Assembly: GCA_963664715.2 (NCBI GenBank)
Contig: CAXXUY010000011.1
Coordinates: forward strand, 124,001-188,000
From: JAPOXR01 sp963664715
GTDB taxonomy: Bacteria; Pseudomonadota; Alphaproteobacteria; Rhodobacterales; Rhodobacteraceae
Direction of reading: 5' to 3'
DNA: 64,000 nt
Shown here piece by piece: positions 43,667 through 52,416 of this stretch (position 1 is the stretch's first letter; each line of letters begins with the position of its first letter). The notes under the pieces were generated by a model. The model was not told the DNA's origin. It ran no database searches and worked only from the letters and a program-made list of their open reading frames with translations. The translations under genes and the position numbers were made by a program.

Positions 43667-44290
43667 CTAGTTCACGATTCCATCGCCTGGTTCCGCATAA
43701 CGCCGTGCCAGCCCGTACAGGATCCCGGCCGTGGCGCCCCAAATGTATCGATCGCCGAATGTGACTGCGCGGTAGTACCTGCGCGCGCCGCGCCAGCGCC
43801 TCCACTCGATGCCGAAGTTCTGCGTGTCCATCGCAAAATCGAGCGGAACTTCAAATATCTCTTCAACCTCCCCGTCCTGCGGAACGAAATTCGCCTTCCC
43901 GATGATCGCCCCGACAAACGGAGTGATGAGAAAGCCCGTGGCAGTCTCGTGAACGGGGCACCGGCCAAGGATTTCGACAGCGGCCGGATCGAGGCCAATT
44001 TCCTCCCTCGCTTCCCTGAGCGCCGCGGCTCGGGGTCCGCTGTCTTCCGGCTCCAGCCGTCCACCGGGAAACGAAACCTGGCCGGCATGGTGTTTAAGCC
44101 CTTCGGAACGCTGTGTCAGGACGACGTTGATCCCCCGATCACGCTGGATCAGTGGAATGAGCACTCCCGCGTCGACCAGTTTCCCTTTTCCGTGAGTTGG
44201 CAATGCCTGGTTCAGATCATGATCCGACGTGCTGGGCCCCTGGCCGGCAAGAGCTGTACGAACGCGCTTGAACGGGTCGCCATCACTCAT
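43667..44290 (-). CDS. CoA pyrophosphatase-type Nudix hydrolase
   Basis: A 207-aa Nudix hydrolase. LTQRSEGLKHHAGQVSFPGG followed by ALREAREEIGLDPAAVE is the CoA pyrophosphatase (NudL/YeaB) version of the Nudix box, where the UPF0035-like LL-x-H-x-GQVSFPGG segment precedes it. It hydrolyses CoA and derivatives to phosphopantetheine and adenosine phosphate. The ATG at 44288-44290 (MSDGDPFKRV) overlaps the end of hslO by 8 bp, so the two are coupled on the minus strand. Confidence 0.9.
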   Translation of the reverse strand: MSDGDPFKRVRTALAGQGPSTSDHDLNQALPTHGKGKLVDAGVLIPLIQRDRGINVVLTQRSEGLKHHAGQVSFPGGRLEPEDSGPRAAALREAREEIGLDPAAVEILGRCPVHETATGFLITPFVGAIIGKANFVPQDGEVEEIFEVPLDFAMDTQNFGIEWRRWRGARRYYRAVTFGDRYIWGATAGILYGLARRYAEPGDGIVN

Positions 44291-45251
44291 TCGTCGCCGC
44301 CTCGATCCCCAGTTCGGACGGATCAAGTTCATAATGAGCGCCACAAAACTGGCAGTCAGCGGTCACCACTTTATCCTTGGTGGTCATGCTGGCAATGTCC
44401 TTCGATGAGTAGATCGACAGGCTGCGTCGGACTCGTTCCGCAGAGCAGCTGCACCCGAACTCGACCTCCTGGTGTTCCGTGACCAGCGGAACGTCCTCGT
44501 GATACAACCTGTAGACGAGTTCGAAGAGAGACGGTTCCGGCCCCAGCAGTTCATCATGGCCAACTGTTGATGCTATTGCAGTGGCCTTTGCCCAGGACTC
44601 GTCATGGTTCACCCGCCAATTGCCCTTGGACTGTCCCCTGCCGTTCCCGCCGGCATCCGAGGCATCCGGCAAGCGCTGAATCATGATGCCACCAGCGCGC
44701 CGGGATGGTCGGCCATTGTTCCCGACAAGCCCCGTCGCAACGAAAAGGCGGGTTGGAATCTGCTCGGACTGCAGGAAATGCTGCTCCGCGCATTTCGACA
44801 GCGTGTCTCCAGCTATGGGAGAAAGCCCCTTGTACGGTTCGCGTCCGTCACCCTTGTCGATCAGCATGGCAAGATAACCATTCTGACCGCGGGCAACCAG
44901 ACACTCTTCGGAGATATCCGCTTCCGGTTGGCGCAAACTCGCATAGGCGCGCACACGTGCTGCCTCACCTCTCCTTTGCGGAGCCATGTAGTCTGCTGCA
45001 ACGAGCCGCAGTGGTCCGTCACTGCGGAACTGCAAGGAGAACTTCCAGCCCAGATTCACCAACTGTCCGATCAGGGCAGTCAGTATCACTGCTTCGGCAA
45101 GCACAGTGTTCACCGGTTCCGGATAGCAATGCTGATTGATCAGGTCGTCCAGGGTTCCGGACAGACGGGCTATACGGCCGCGAACCGGAGAGGCCTTCAT
45201 GTGAAACGGGAGGACTGTGTCCTGGTTGCAATCCGGAATTAAGCTCGACAT
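44283..45251 (-). CDS. hslO: Redox-regulated chaperone Hsp33
   Basis: A 322-aa protein with the Hsp33 fold and its C-terminal zinc switch: EFGCSCSAERV (C267, C269) and ADCQFCGAHYE (C300, C303), the CxC plus CxxC set. It stays zinc-bound and inactive until oxidation releases the metal, then it holds unfolded proteins. FHMKASPVRGRIARL and the linker are as in the family. The ATG at 45249-45251 is the family start. The CoA pyrophosphatase gene follows with an 8-bp overlap; a Nudix gene diverges at 45333. Confidence 0.95.
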   Translation of the reverse strand: MSSLIPDCNQDTVLPFHMKASPVRGRIARLSGTLDDLINQHCYPEPVNTVLAEAVILTALIGQLVNLGWKFSLQFRSDGPLRLVAADYMAPQRRGEAARVRAYASLRQPEADISEECLVARGQNGYLAMLIDKGDGREPYKGLSPIAGDTLSKCAEQHFLQSEQIPTRLFVATGLVGNNGRPSRRAGGIMIQRLPDASDAGGNGRGQSKGNWRVNHDESWAKATAIASTVGHDELLGPEPSLFELVYRLYHEDVPLVTEHQEVEFGCSCSAERVRRSLSIYSSKDIASMTTKDKVVTADCQFCGAHYELDPSELGIEAATNE

Positions 45252-45332
45252 TGTTTCTGCATTTCTCCAAGAATCTGGCTGGCAACCGGATCGACTGCAG
45301 GAGGGTCAAACCGCCACGGCCCGTGACTTAGC

Positions 45333-45794
45333 ATGATACCTCGTTTCGATGAACCCGTCCGGCACTCAATCCGATATCGCGAACGGAGTGGTGTGTATGC
45401 GATTCTCCCGCTGGGCAAATTGGTGCTGATCACCCACCAGCAGGAACCGGTGCCGGAATACCAACTGCCGGGAGGTGGGATTTCCGAGGGCGAGTTTCCA
45501 CTCGCTGCACTGTTTCGGGAGTCCCTGGAGGAGACTGGCTGGAAGATAGAGGTCGTAAGGCGGATGGGTGCATACAGGAGGTTTGTCTACATACCGGAGT
45601 ATGAATTCTGGGCCCGAAAGACCTGCACCATCTACATTGCCCGGCCGGTCATGCACAAGGGCCCACCGACGGAGAGTTTTCACACCGCACTCTGGGTAAC
45701 GCCAGAACAGGCCATCGAAATCCTGGATGCGGAGGGTGACAGGGAGATGATGCGGAGGTTCGCCAGGGGCATCAACTGGCCCGATTTTCAGTAA
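45333..45794 (+). CDS. Nudix hydrolase
   Basis: A 153-aa Nudix protein: PEYQLPGGGISEGEFPLAAL followed by FRESLEETGWKIEV is the 23-residue Nudix box with a double-Glu helix. The remaining sequence resembles small alphaproteobacterial ADP-ribose/dNTP-type hydrolases encoded divergently from hslO. Substrate cannot be fixed from sequence. Start is the ATG at 45333, 81 bp from the hslO start. Confidence 0.85.
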   Translation: MIPRFDEPVRHSIRYRERSGVYAILPLGKLVLITHQQEPVPEYQLPGGGISEGEFPLAALFRESLEETGWKIEVVRRMGAYRRFVYIPEYEFWARKTCTIYIARPVMHKGPPTESFHTALWVTPEQAIEILDAEGDREMMRRFARGINWPDFQ

Positions 45795-45936
45795 CCTGAA
45801 ACATCGCGTCCGTCATCCCGTTCGAAACGTTTTCCGAACCGGAACCGCTGCGGGGGATTCGCGGTCTGGACTGATCGACGGTGTTCCCGGTGGAAATGAC
45901 CCCTCACCGCTCGTTCGGCGCCCGGAGGCTTCACGC

Positions 45937-47277
45937 TCACTTGTTCTTTGATCCCAAATTGCCGAGAGCCTCGGCACTCGTACTGGACAAGTCCACATCA
46001 CTGGATTTCAGGTGCAGGTCGCGCTGTGGATAGGGAAATTCGATCCCCCTTTCGTGAAACAGGCTCCAGACACGAAGCAGGATCTCGCTGGTGACGTTGG
46101 CCCGTCCTTCGGATGGATCATCGATCCAAACACGGACTTCAAGATCTACCGAGCTTTCGCCAAAACCCCTGAGCAGGCAGTTCGGCGCCGGATCGGACAA
46201 CACCCGCGTCACTTCGCTTGAAGCCTGCTTGCACAACTCGATAGCGAGTTGCACATCCGATTTGTAGGAAATGCCGACCGGGATATTGACTCGTACAGCC
46301 TTGTCGCTGTGCGACCAATTCTCCACCCGCTGCGTTATCAAATCCTCGTTCGGGATGAGATACTCGATACCATCACGGGTGCGGACAGATACGTAGCGCG
46401 CGCCGAGGGATTCAACCCATCCGTATGTTCCGCCGACCGTTATGACATCATTCGGCTTTATGGACTTGTCCAGCAGAATGAGGAGGCCGCTGACCAGGTT
46501 GGAAACGACCTTCTGCAAGCCGATACCAATACCTATACCCAGAGCCCCGCCGAAGACGGCCAGCGTGGTAAGGTCGATTCCCAGGCTGCCGATGGCTGCA
46601 AGGAACGCCAGTGTGACCAGAATGATCCTGGTGATCTTGATGATGAGTTCCTGAACCGTGGGAGTCAGGCTGTCAGACCGCTTTATGCGCCTTTCGAGTG
46701 CACTGGACGCCGCCAGCGTAATCCACAGCAAGACGGCGAGTGCCAACGCGGCCTTCACCACGGAGAGCAGCGAGAGGCGGACGTCGCCGATCGTCATGCC
46801 AACACCATCAAGCAGGTCCAGTGTTGCACTGAAGAGATCCAGGGCGACCAGCGCCGCCAGGCCCCATACCATCCACGCCAATGCCCGGGCCAGCAACCGG
46901 TTCTGCATGAATCCGGAAACCAGGCGGATGACCACCCAGGCCCCGGCAAGGCTTGCCGCCGTCTGCAGCAGGTGATTGCCGAACCATGACGTCTGCGCTC
47001 CAGCCTCCGAAACCAACAGGAACAGGATCAGCCAGACGATTGGAGCCGACAGTTCGGCAAAACGGCCAATCATGCCATGAGGATGAGTCCGGATTTGCCC
47101 TTGCCCGAACAAGGCGGTCAGCAAGCGCCGCAGTCGCGGTCCCAGGATTCCGCCAGCCAGCAGCACAACCAGGACCAAACCGACCTGGATTGCCGTGTCG
47201 GGCACCAGCACGCTTGTTTCGAACCAGGATTCGAGATCCGCTCGAAGTGTATTCAGGTTTGGAATGAAGGCGTTCAA
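45937..47277 (-). CDS. Small-conductance mechanosensitive channel, MscS family
   Basis: A 446-aa membrane protein. About five transmembrane segments lie in the first 250 residues, followed by the pore-lining TM3 of MscS, AVFGGALGIGIGIGLQKVVS (Gly/Ala-packed), and the cytoplasmic beta domain (IKPNDVITVGGTYGWVESLG, then LIPNEDLITQRVENWSHSD). It opens under membrane tension to release solutes. The first codon is TTG (47275-47277) and lacks a clear ribosome-binding site, so the exact start is uncertain; the next in-frame ATG is about 68 codons downstream. Confidence 0.9.
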   Translation of the reverse strand: MNAFIPNLNTLRADLESWFETSVLVPDTAIQVGLVLVVLLAGGILGPRLRRLLTALFGQGQIRTHPHGMIGRFAELSAPIVWLILFLLVSEAGAQTSWFGNHLLQTAASLAGAWVVIRLVSGFMQNRLLARALAWMVWGLAALVALDLFSATLDLLDGVGMTIGDVRLSLLSVVKAALALAVLLWITLAASSALERRIKRSDSLTPTVQELIIKITRIILVTLAFLAAIGSLGIDLTTLAVFGGALGIGIGIGLQKVVSNLVSGLLILLDKSIKPNDVITVGGTYGWVESLGARYVSVRTRDGIEYLIPNEDLITQRVENWSHSDKAVRVNIPVGISYKSDVQLAIELCKQASSEVTRVLSDPAPNCLLRGFGESSVDLEVRVWIDDPSEGRANVTSEILLRVWSLFHERGIEFPYPQRDLHLKSSDVDLSSTSAEALGNLGSKNK

Positions 47278-47855
47278 CGGTTCGGGTCTTCTGTACTGGT
47301 AGTCACCCAGCTCGCAGGGATACCTGCTTTCGAAGGAGGCCGGAGTCCCGATCGTCCTGGTTCAACCGTATCCGACTGCCCGAGATACCTGCCTGTTTCC
47401 AGTTCCTGCCCATGGTAAGGATTTGTGCCGGAGAAAGAGTTGGCTGCCTCCGGACGGGAGGGTTGCCGGTTCAGTGCGATCAACAACACCAGTTTCCCAT
47501 CGAAACCCGGAACTGCCAGCATGCGGTCCGCGGCAAGAATGTTGGGTGCGGCGGCCATGCAGCCCGTCTAGCCGTGCGGGCGGAAATTGACAAGTTGTCC
47601 GGAAGGCCCTGCTTGGTCGACTGCAGTCACTTCGGAACATCGAGTGATGCCCGAAAACTGAGCACTGCGTGCGGAGCATCGATTTGTACGACAGCTGCTG
47701 GCTGGTGCTGGCCGCAGGCAGTCGTTGCAACCATCCAGAAAGCGCTTTCGGAAACTCGCAGATTATTGCAGTGTCAGCACACAGTAATGGGCGCCTGACT
47801 GGAACAGGGCCGTGGATGGTCGCATGGACGCCCGATTTCAACTGGTGAGGTTAGA
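47278..47855. other. No assignable gene
   Basis: 578 bp without a recognisable coding sequence. Overlapping ORFs on both strands (- 47362-47841 and + 47412-47798) show no domain. The last bases carry the TGAGG box (47846-47850) for the next gene. Confidence 0.5.
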
Positions 47856-48785
47856 TTGCCCAAATCCGTGATCATAACATGTGCGATAACGGGCGGAATT
47901 CACACGCCGACGATGTCGCCACACCTGCCGGTAACTCCGGCGGAAATTGCCAATTCGGCCGTTGAGGCATCAGAGGCCGGCGCGGCAATCGTCCACCTGC
48001 ATGCCCGTGACCCGCAATCGGGAAAGCCGGATTCCCGGCCGGAAACATTCATGAAGTTCCTTCCGCAGATCAAGCAGGGTTGCGCTTCCGTTATGAATGT
48101 GTCCACCGGTGGCGGGCTCGGGATGACCCGCGAACAAAGGATCAGTGCTGCCATGGCAGCAGGACCGGAGATGGCATCCCTGAACGTTGGGTCCATGAAT
48201 TTCGGGCTCTTCCCAGCCCTGGAGAAATTCGGCGAATGGAAGCATGCCTGGGAACCCGAATACCTTGAAATGACCCGTGACTTCATTTTCCGCAACACCT
48301 TCAAGGACATCGAATTCATACTGAAGGAACTTTCCGGGACGCACGGCACACGCTTCGAATTCGAATGCTATGACCTGGGCCATCTCTACAATCTGGCGTG
48401 GGTCATTGACCAGCAGTGGCTGGAGCCGCCGTTCTTCGTGCAGATGGTGTTCGGGGTACTTGGTGGCGCCGGTGCCGAGTTGGACAATCTCATGCACATG
48501 CACAAGGTCGCCGAGAGGCTCTTTGGCGGCAGCTACGAATGGTCGGTGCTGGCAGCCGGACGCAACCAGATGCCCTTTGCCACGACAGCAGCAATGCTCG
48601 GTGGCAATCTGCGGGTCGGGCTGGAAGACAGCCTGTATATCGGGCCGGGACGAATGGCGGAGTCGAATGCACAGCAGGTCCGGCTCATCGGGGAAATTGT
48701 CGAGAGACTGGGACTGACGGTTGCAACACCGGAGGAGGCACGCGAGCGCCTGGCGCTGAAGGGAGGAGACAGGGTCGCGTTCTGA
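47856..48785 (+). CDS. Beta-keto acid cleavage enzyme (BKACE, DUF849)
   Basis: A 309-aa zinc-dependent enzyme of the BKACE family, formerly DUF849. The zinc/substrate motifs are AIVHLHARDPQSGKP, TGGGLGMTREQR, FEFECYDLGHLYNL and MVFGVLGGAG. Family members transfer an acetyl unit between a beta-keto acid and acetyl-CoA (for example 3-keto-5-aminohexanoate or dehydrocarnitine). A carnitine-dehydrogenase-like gene follows, so dehydrocarnitine cleavage to betaine and acetoacetyl-CoA is the best guess. The start is a TTG at 47856 with TGAGG 5 nt upstream; no ATG fits. Confidence 0.9.
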   Translation: MPKSVIITCAITGGIHTPTMSPHLPVTPAEIANSAVEASEAGAAIVHLHARDPQSGKPDSRPETFMKFLPQIKQGCASVMNVSTGGGLGMTREQRISAAMAAGPEMASLNVGSMNFGLFPALEKFGEWKHAWEPEYLEMTRDFIFRNTFKDIEFILKELSGTHGTRFEFECYDLGHLYNLAWVIDQQWLEPPFFVQMVFGVLGGAGAELDNLMHMHKVAERLFGGSYEWSVLAAGRNQMPFATTAAMLGGNLRVGLEDSLYIGPGRMAESNAQQVRLIGEIVERLGLTVATPEEARERLALKGGDRVAF

Positions 48786-49093
48786 CCGACGCAGCCGATG
48801 CAAGAATCCCTGGCCGTGCGGGAAAACGCCAGTCAACCCGTCCGGGAGATTCGGAGAGCATTCGGTGCACGGGAGCAAGAGAACGGCAATTCTTGGCCGG
48901 GCTCACAGTGTCCACTGTCACGGCAGGTCTCATCAGTTTCGGCAGTGCAGGTCGAAATGTTCGGCGAACCCTTTCTGAATTGACTTACAGACCCGGCGTT
49001 CGAACGGTGCAGGAACCATCCGGTAACCCGGCGAATTGACGTGCTCGCGGGAACTCCCGCTACAGCATCGCCCAACAACACGGGGATCAACCG
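48786..49093. other. Intergenic region with no gene recognised
   Basis: 308 bp between the BKACE and dehydrogenase genes with no coding sequence. The spacing is large for an operon, so the second gene may have its own promoter; none was convincingly found. Confidence 0.45.
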
Positions 49094-50032
49094 ATGCAAG
49101 ACCGAAATAATGTCGCTGTTCTCGGCACAGGAGTCATAGGCGCCAGCTGGGCTGCCCTGTTTCTGGCATTCGGCAAGCGCGTCACTGCGTTTGAACCGAT
49201 TGAACGAGCAAGAGAATCCGTCGTCTCTTTCGTGGAGAATGCCTGGCCCGACCTCATCGAACTCGGCCTGGCCACCAACCCTTTGCCCGGTAAGGTCAGT
49301 TTCCGTGAAACCGCAACCGATGCCGTAACGGAAGCAGATTTCGTACAGGAATGCCTGCCGGAGGTGCTTGCAATCAAGCATGGGCTCTACAGGGATATCG
49401 AGCCCCATCTTCGCAGGGATGCAGTCGTTGCATCGTCGGCATCCGGCCTGACTCTGTCGGAATTGCAGAAGCCCTGGAACGACCCAAGCCGCCTCGTTCT
49501 CGGTCACCCGTTCAACCCGCCGCATCTGGTTCCACTCGTCGAAGTGCTCGGAAACGAGCGAACGGACGAGGATGCGGTCGTGGCCGCAGAGGCATTCTAT
49601 GCGTCAGTCGGCAAGACAACCATCCGATTGCAGAAAGAGGTGCCCGGACATGTTGCCAATCGGCTGCAGGCCGCCCTTTGGCGTGAAGCAATCCACCTCG
49701 CAAGAGAGGGCGTAGCCAGTGTTGAAGACATCGACAAGGCTGTCTCCGCCGGCCCGGGGCTGCGGTGGGCCCTCATGGGGCCGACGGGACTGTTCAACCT
49801 GGCGGCGGGCGATGGTGGCATTGGTGAATTCTGCAATCGATACGGTCGGAGTTTCGCGAGATGGTGGGGGGAACTGGGACAACCTGACTTCGATGATGAA
49901 ACAAGGCTCGTTGTTGAACGTGGAATGAGAGCCGCAAGTGACGCGGACGCCATAAGGGAACTTTCGGGTCAGAGGGACAGAAAGCTGATTGCAGTATTGC
50001 AGGCAGTGAGCCGCGCGGGGGACTCCGGCTAA
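49094..50032 (+). CDS. 3-hydroxyacyl-CoA dehydrogenase family protein, probable L-carnitine dehydrogenase
   Basis: A 312-aa NAD-dependent enzyme. The dinucleotide motif is VAVLGTGVIGASWAALFLAFG; the catalytic region LGHPFNPPHLVPLVEV contains the His of the His-Glu pair; HVANRLQAALWREAIHLARE and GPGLRWALMGPTGL are typical of carnitine dehydrogenases. It oxidises L-carnitine to 3-dehydrocarnitine (family knowledge). The BKACE gene 308 bp upstream would act on the product, so a short carnitine-catabolic cluster is plausible. No thioesterase gene accompanies them. Confidence 0.85.
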   Translation: MQDRNNVAVLGTGVIGASWAALFLAFGKRVTAFEPIERARESVVSFVENAWPDLIELGLATNPLPGKVSFRETATDAVTEADFVQECLPEVLAIKHGLYRDIEPHLRRDAVVASSASGLTLSELQKPWNDPSRLVLGHPFNPPHLVPLVEVLGNERTDEDAVVAAEAFYASVGKTTIRLQKEVPGHVANRLQAALWREAIHLAREGVASVEDIDKAVSAGPGLRWALMGPTGLFNLAAGDGGIGEFCNRYGRSFARWWGELGQPDFDDETRLVVERGMRAASDADAIRELSGQRDRKLIAVLQAVSRAGDSG

Positions 50033-50322
50033 CCGCAGTGCAAGCGTCGAGGCGGGCATCGAGAACCGTCAAGCCAGCGCAGGATTCTCAAGACTTGTCC
50101 AGTTGCGCGCTTGCCCCGAAACCTCCGGCTGTTCCGGCAGGATTCGGGGTGCCGAGTCCACTGTCGGCAGATGCAGGTCAACTGCTCCGGCTCAACTGGT
50201 TCCACGACCAGCTTCCCGAGGTGAAACAATGCCCGCGGAAGGCTTCCAACGTCACTTGACCTCCCGCGATGGCCGCTTCATAATTGTGTGACATCTTCAA
50301 TCGGCATGCCAGTACTGACCTG

Positions 50323-51258
50323 ATGAGATTTCCAGAAAGAGCCGCCAGGGCAACGACACTTCGCATGCAACTATCGTGCCAGATTTGCGTGGTATCCATT
50401 CTGGCCGCCGCCGCGGGTCAAGGCTTTGCTGATGACATGGTCGCAAGCAAGGTTTTTGGTTCCGTGGCCGGGGCATCGAAGCACGAGCCGACGGTTGTCG
50501 GAAGCTATGCGCAGGGATGCATCGGGGGAGCGGTCGAACTGCCGGAAACCGGTCCGACCTGGCAGGCAATGAGGCTCGAGAGAAATCGCAACTGGGGTCA
50601 TCCGGAGCTGATCGACTATGTGGTCGAGCTGAGCGGCAAGGCTGCAGAACTGGGATGGAAGGGGCTTTATGTCGGTGACATGGCCCAGCCGAGGGGCGGT
50701 CCAATGAAAACCGGACACTCCTCTCACCAGATCGGCCTCGACGTGGACATCTGGATGCTCCCTCCGGACAGGCTGAATCTGAGTCGGGAGGAACGCGAGG
50801 AGATTTCTTCGGTATCGGTGCGCACTGAAGACCAGACCAGCATCAACGACAACTGGACCGATACCCATTTCGAGGTGCTTAAGGCTGCGGCAGAGGACCC
50901 GAGAGTCGACAGGATTTTCGTCGCAGGTGCCATCAAGGTCGAGTTGTGCAACAAGGCCGGGGAGGACCGGCTCTGGCTCCAAAGGATCCGTCCATGGTAC
51001 CAGCACAACTATCATTTTCACGTCAGGCTGAAATGCCCTGCCGGGGAACTCTACTGCATGCCGCAACGACCGACCGTTGAGGAACTCTCGAAGGGCGGAG
51101 ATGGATGCGACAGTACACTGGAGTGGTGGGTTACGGATTATGTGGAGTCCCTGAAAGAACCCCAGGAAGAGAAACCCCCTTCCGCCGTGAGGTCTGCCCG
51201 CAACTTCCTGATGTCAGACCTGCCGCAGGCCTGCGGGCAAATCCTGACCTCCGACTGA
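50323..51258 (+). CDS. mepA: Penicillin-insensitive murein endopeptidase, first copy
   Basis: A 311-aa secreted LAS-family metallopeptidase (M74). The zinc ligands are in GHSSHQIGLDVDIWMLPPD (His and Asp) and NYHFHVRLKCPAG (His); MAQPRGGPM and NWTDTHFEVLKAAA are also conserved. It cuts D-Ala-meso-DAP cross-links in peptidoglycan. The N-terminus has a signal peptide ending near GFADD. The start is uncertain between ATG 50323 and ATG 50365 (MQLSCQI); neither has a good ribosome-binding site. A paralogue lies at 57834-58742. Confidence 0.92.
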   Translation: MRFPERAARATTLRMQLSCQICVVSILAAAAGQGFADDMVASKVFGSVAGASKHEPTVVGSYAQGCIGGAVELPETGPTWQAMRLERNRNWGHPELIDYVVELSGKAAELGWKGLYVGDMAQPRGGPMKTGHSSHQIGLDVDIWMLPPDRLNLSREEREEISSVSVRTEDQTSINDNWTDTHFEVLKAAAEDPRVDRIFVAGAIKVELCNKAGEDRLWLQRIRPWYQHNYHFHVRLKCPAGELYCMPQRPTVEELSKGGDGCDSTLEWWVTDYVESLKEPQEEKPPSAVRSARNFLMSDLPQACGQILTSD

Positions 51259-51552
51259 ATTCGATCCTGCAAGCGAGAGCACCAATGTTGCGGCTGGTTC
51301 GGAAGCAGGCTCGTTGCCTGTCTCCACTCCGTTTGACATGACTCCCTCCTGCGCAGAAACTCCTGTCTCCCCGTCCGGGCCTCCTGCATGCCGGCTTCCG
51401 GTTTCTTCCAGCAAGTCGACCGGTTGCGGCGCCCGCCGTGACGACGTTCCTGAAATACTGTTCCCGCTTCGGGCTGTGGAGTATATCGGTCAGGGGGCAT
51501 GTCCCGGGAACAAGACACCGGGCAAATTCCAAAGATTGGAAACGGAGAGGCA

Positions 51553-52410
51553 ATGACCCAAGAGATGTTGTCGGTTGCCCTCGTCCAGATGTGCTCGGCG
51601 GCGACTCATCGCGAGAACATCACCGAACTTCGCAACTCGATGGCCATGACAGGCGACGCTCAACTTGTTGCGCTGCCGGAAGTCGCGGGATTGATGAATC
51701 GGGACCCTAAATCTCTGCAGGAATCCGTTACCCCGAAGGAACGCGATCCATTCATCGCGGCCTGCCAGGCCGCGGCATCGGAATTCGGGAAATGGATTCA
51801 TATCGGATCGACACCGGTCCTCGGCAAGTCGAAATACCTCAATCACTCCGCTCTCATCGACGACAAGGGGTCAATCGTTGCAGAATATGACAAGATCCAC
51901 CTCTTCGACGCCATTCCCGAAGGCAGGAAACCGGTCGGGGAATCGAAGCGGTTCGAGCCTGGAACAAGCGCCGTCCTCGCGGATACGCCATGGGGTCCCT
52001 GGGGATTGAGCATCTGCTATGATCTTCGTTTCCCGAGACTCTACCTGGAATACGGTGCCAGGAAGGCCACCGTCATCTTCGTTCCGTCAGCATTCACGGT
52101 TCCGACAGGCAAGGCGCACTGGGAAGTCCTGCTCAGAGCCCGGGCAATCGAGACGGGCTCCTGGGTCGTAGCTGCTGCCCAGGCAGGCCTGCATCAGGAT
52201 GGGCGCCAAACCTACGGACATTCGATGATTGTCGACCCCTGGGGCGAGATTGCCCTCGAATTGGGAGGTGGAGGACCGGCCGTCGGTTTTGCCAGGCTTG
52301 ACCTCGAACTCTGCAACTCCGCGAGAAACCGAATTCCGGCCCTGGAAAACGCAAGGAACTTCGGATTTCAGCGCGTCTCCCGACGGCCAGGTCGAGGTGT
52401 CTCCGGATGA
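51553..52410 (+). CDS. Carbon-nitrogen hydrolase, Nit-type (deaminated glutathione amidase-like)
   Basis: A 285-aa nitrilase-superfamily amidase. The catalytic triad is E43 (VALPEVAGL), K114 (EYDKIHLFD) and C155 (LSICYDLRFPRLY); the YDLRFPRLY and KIHLFDAIPEG segments are typical of Nit1/Nit2-like enzymes that repair deaminated glutathione. The ATG at 51553 follows GGAGAGG by 2-5 nt. It is convergent with rsmB, 6 bp apart. Confidence 0.88.
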   Translation: MTQEMLSVALVQMCSAATHRENITELRNSMAMTGDAQLVALPEVAGLMNRDPKSLQESVTPKERDPFIAACQAAASEFGKWIHIGSTPVLGKSKYLNHSALIDDKGSIVAEYDKIHLFDAIPEGRKPVGESKRFEPGTSAVLADTPWGPWGLSICYDLRFPRLYLEYGARKATVIFVPSAFTVPTGKAHWEVLLRARAIETGSWVVAAAQAGLHQDGRQTYGHSMIVDPWGEIALELGGGGPAVGFARLDLELCNSARNRIPALENARNFGFQRVSRRPGRGVSG

Positions 52411-52416
52411 CCTGCC

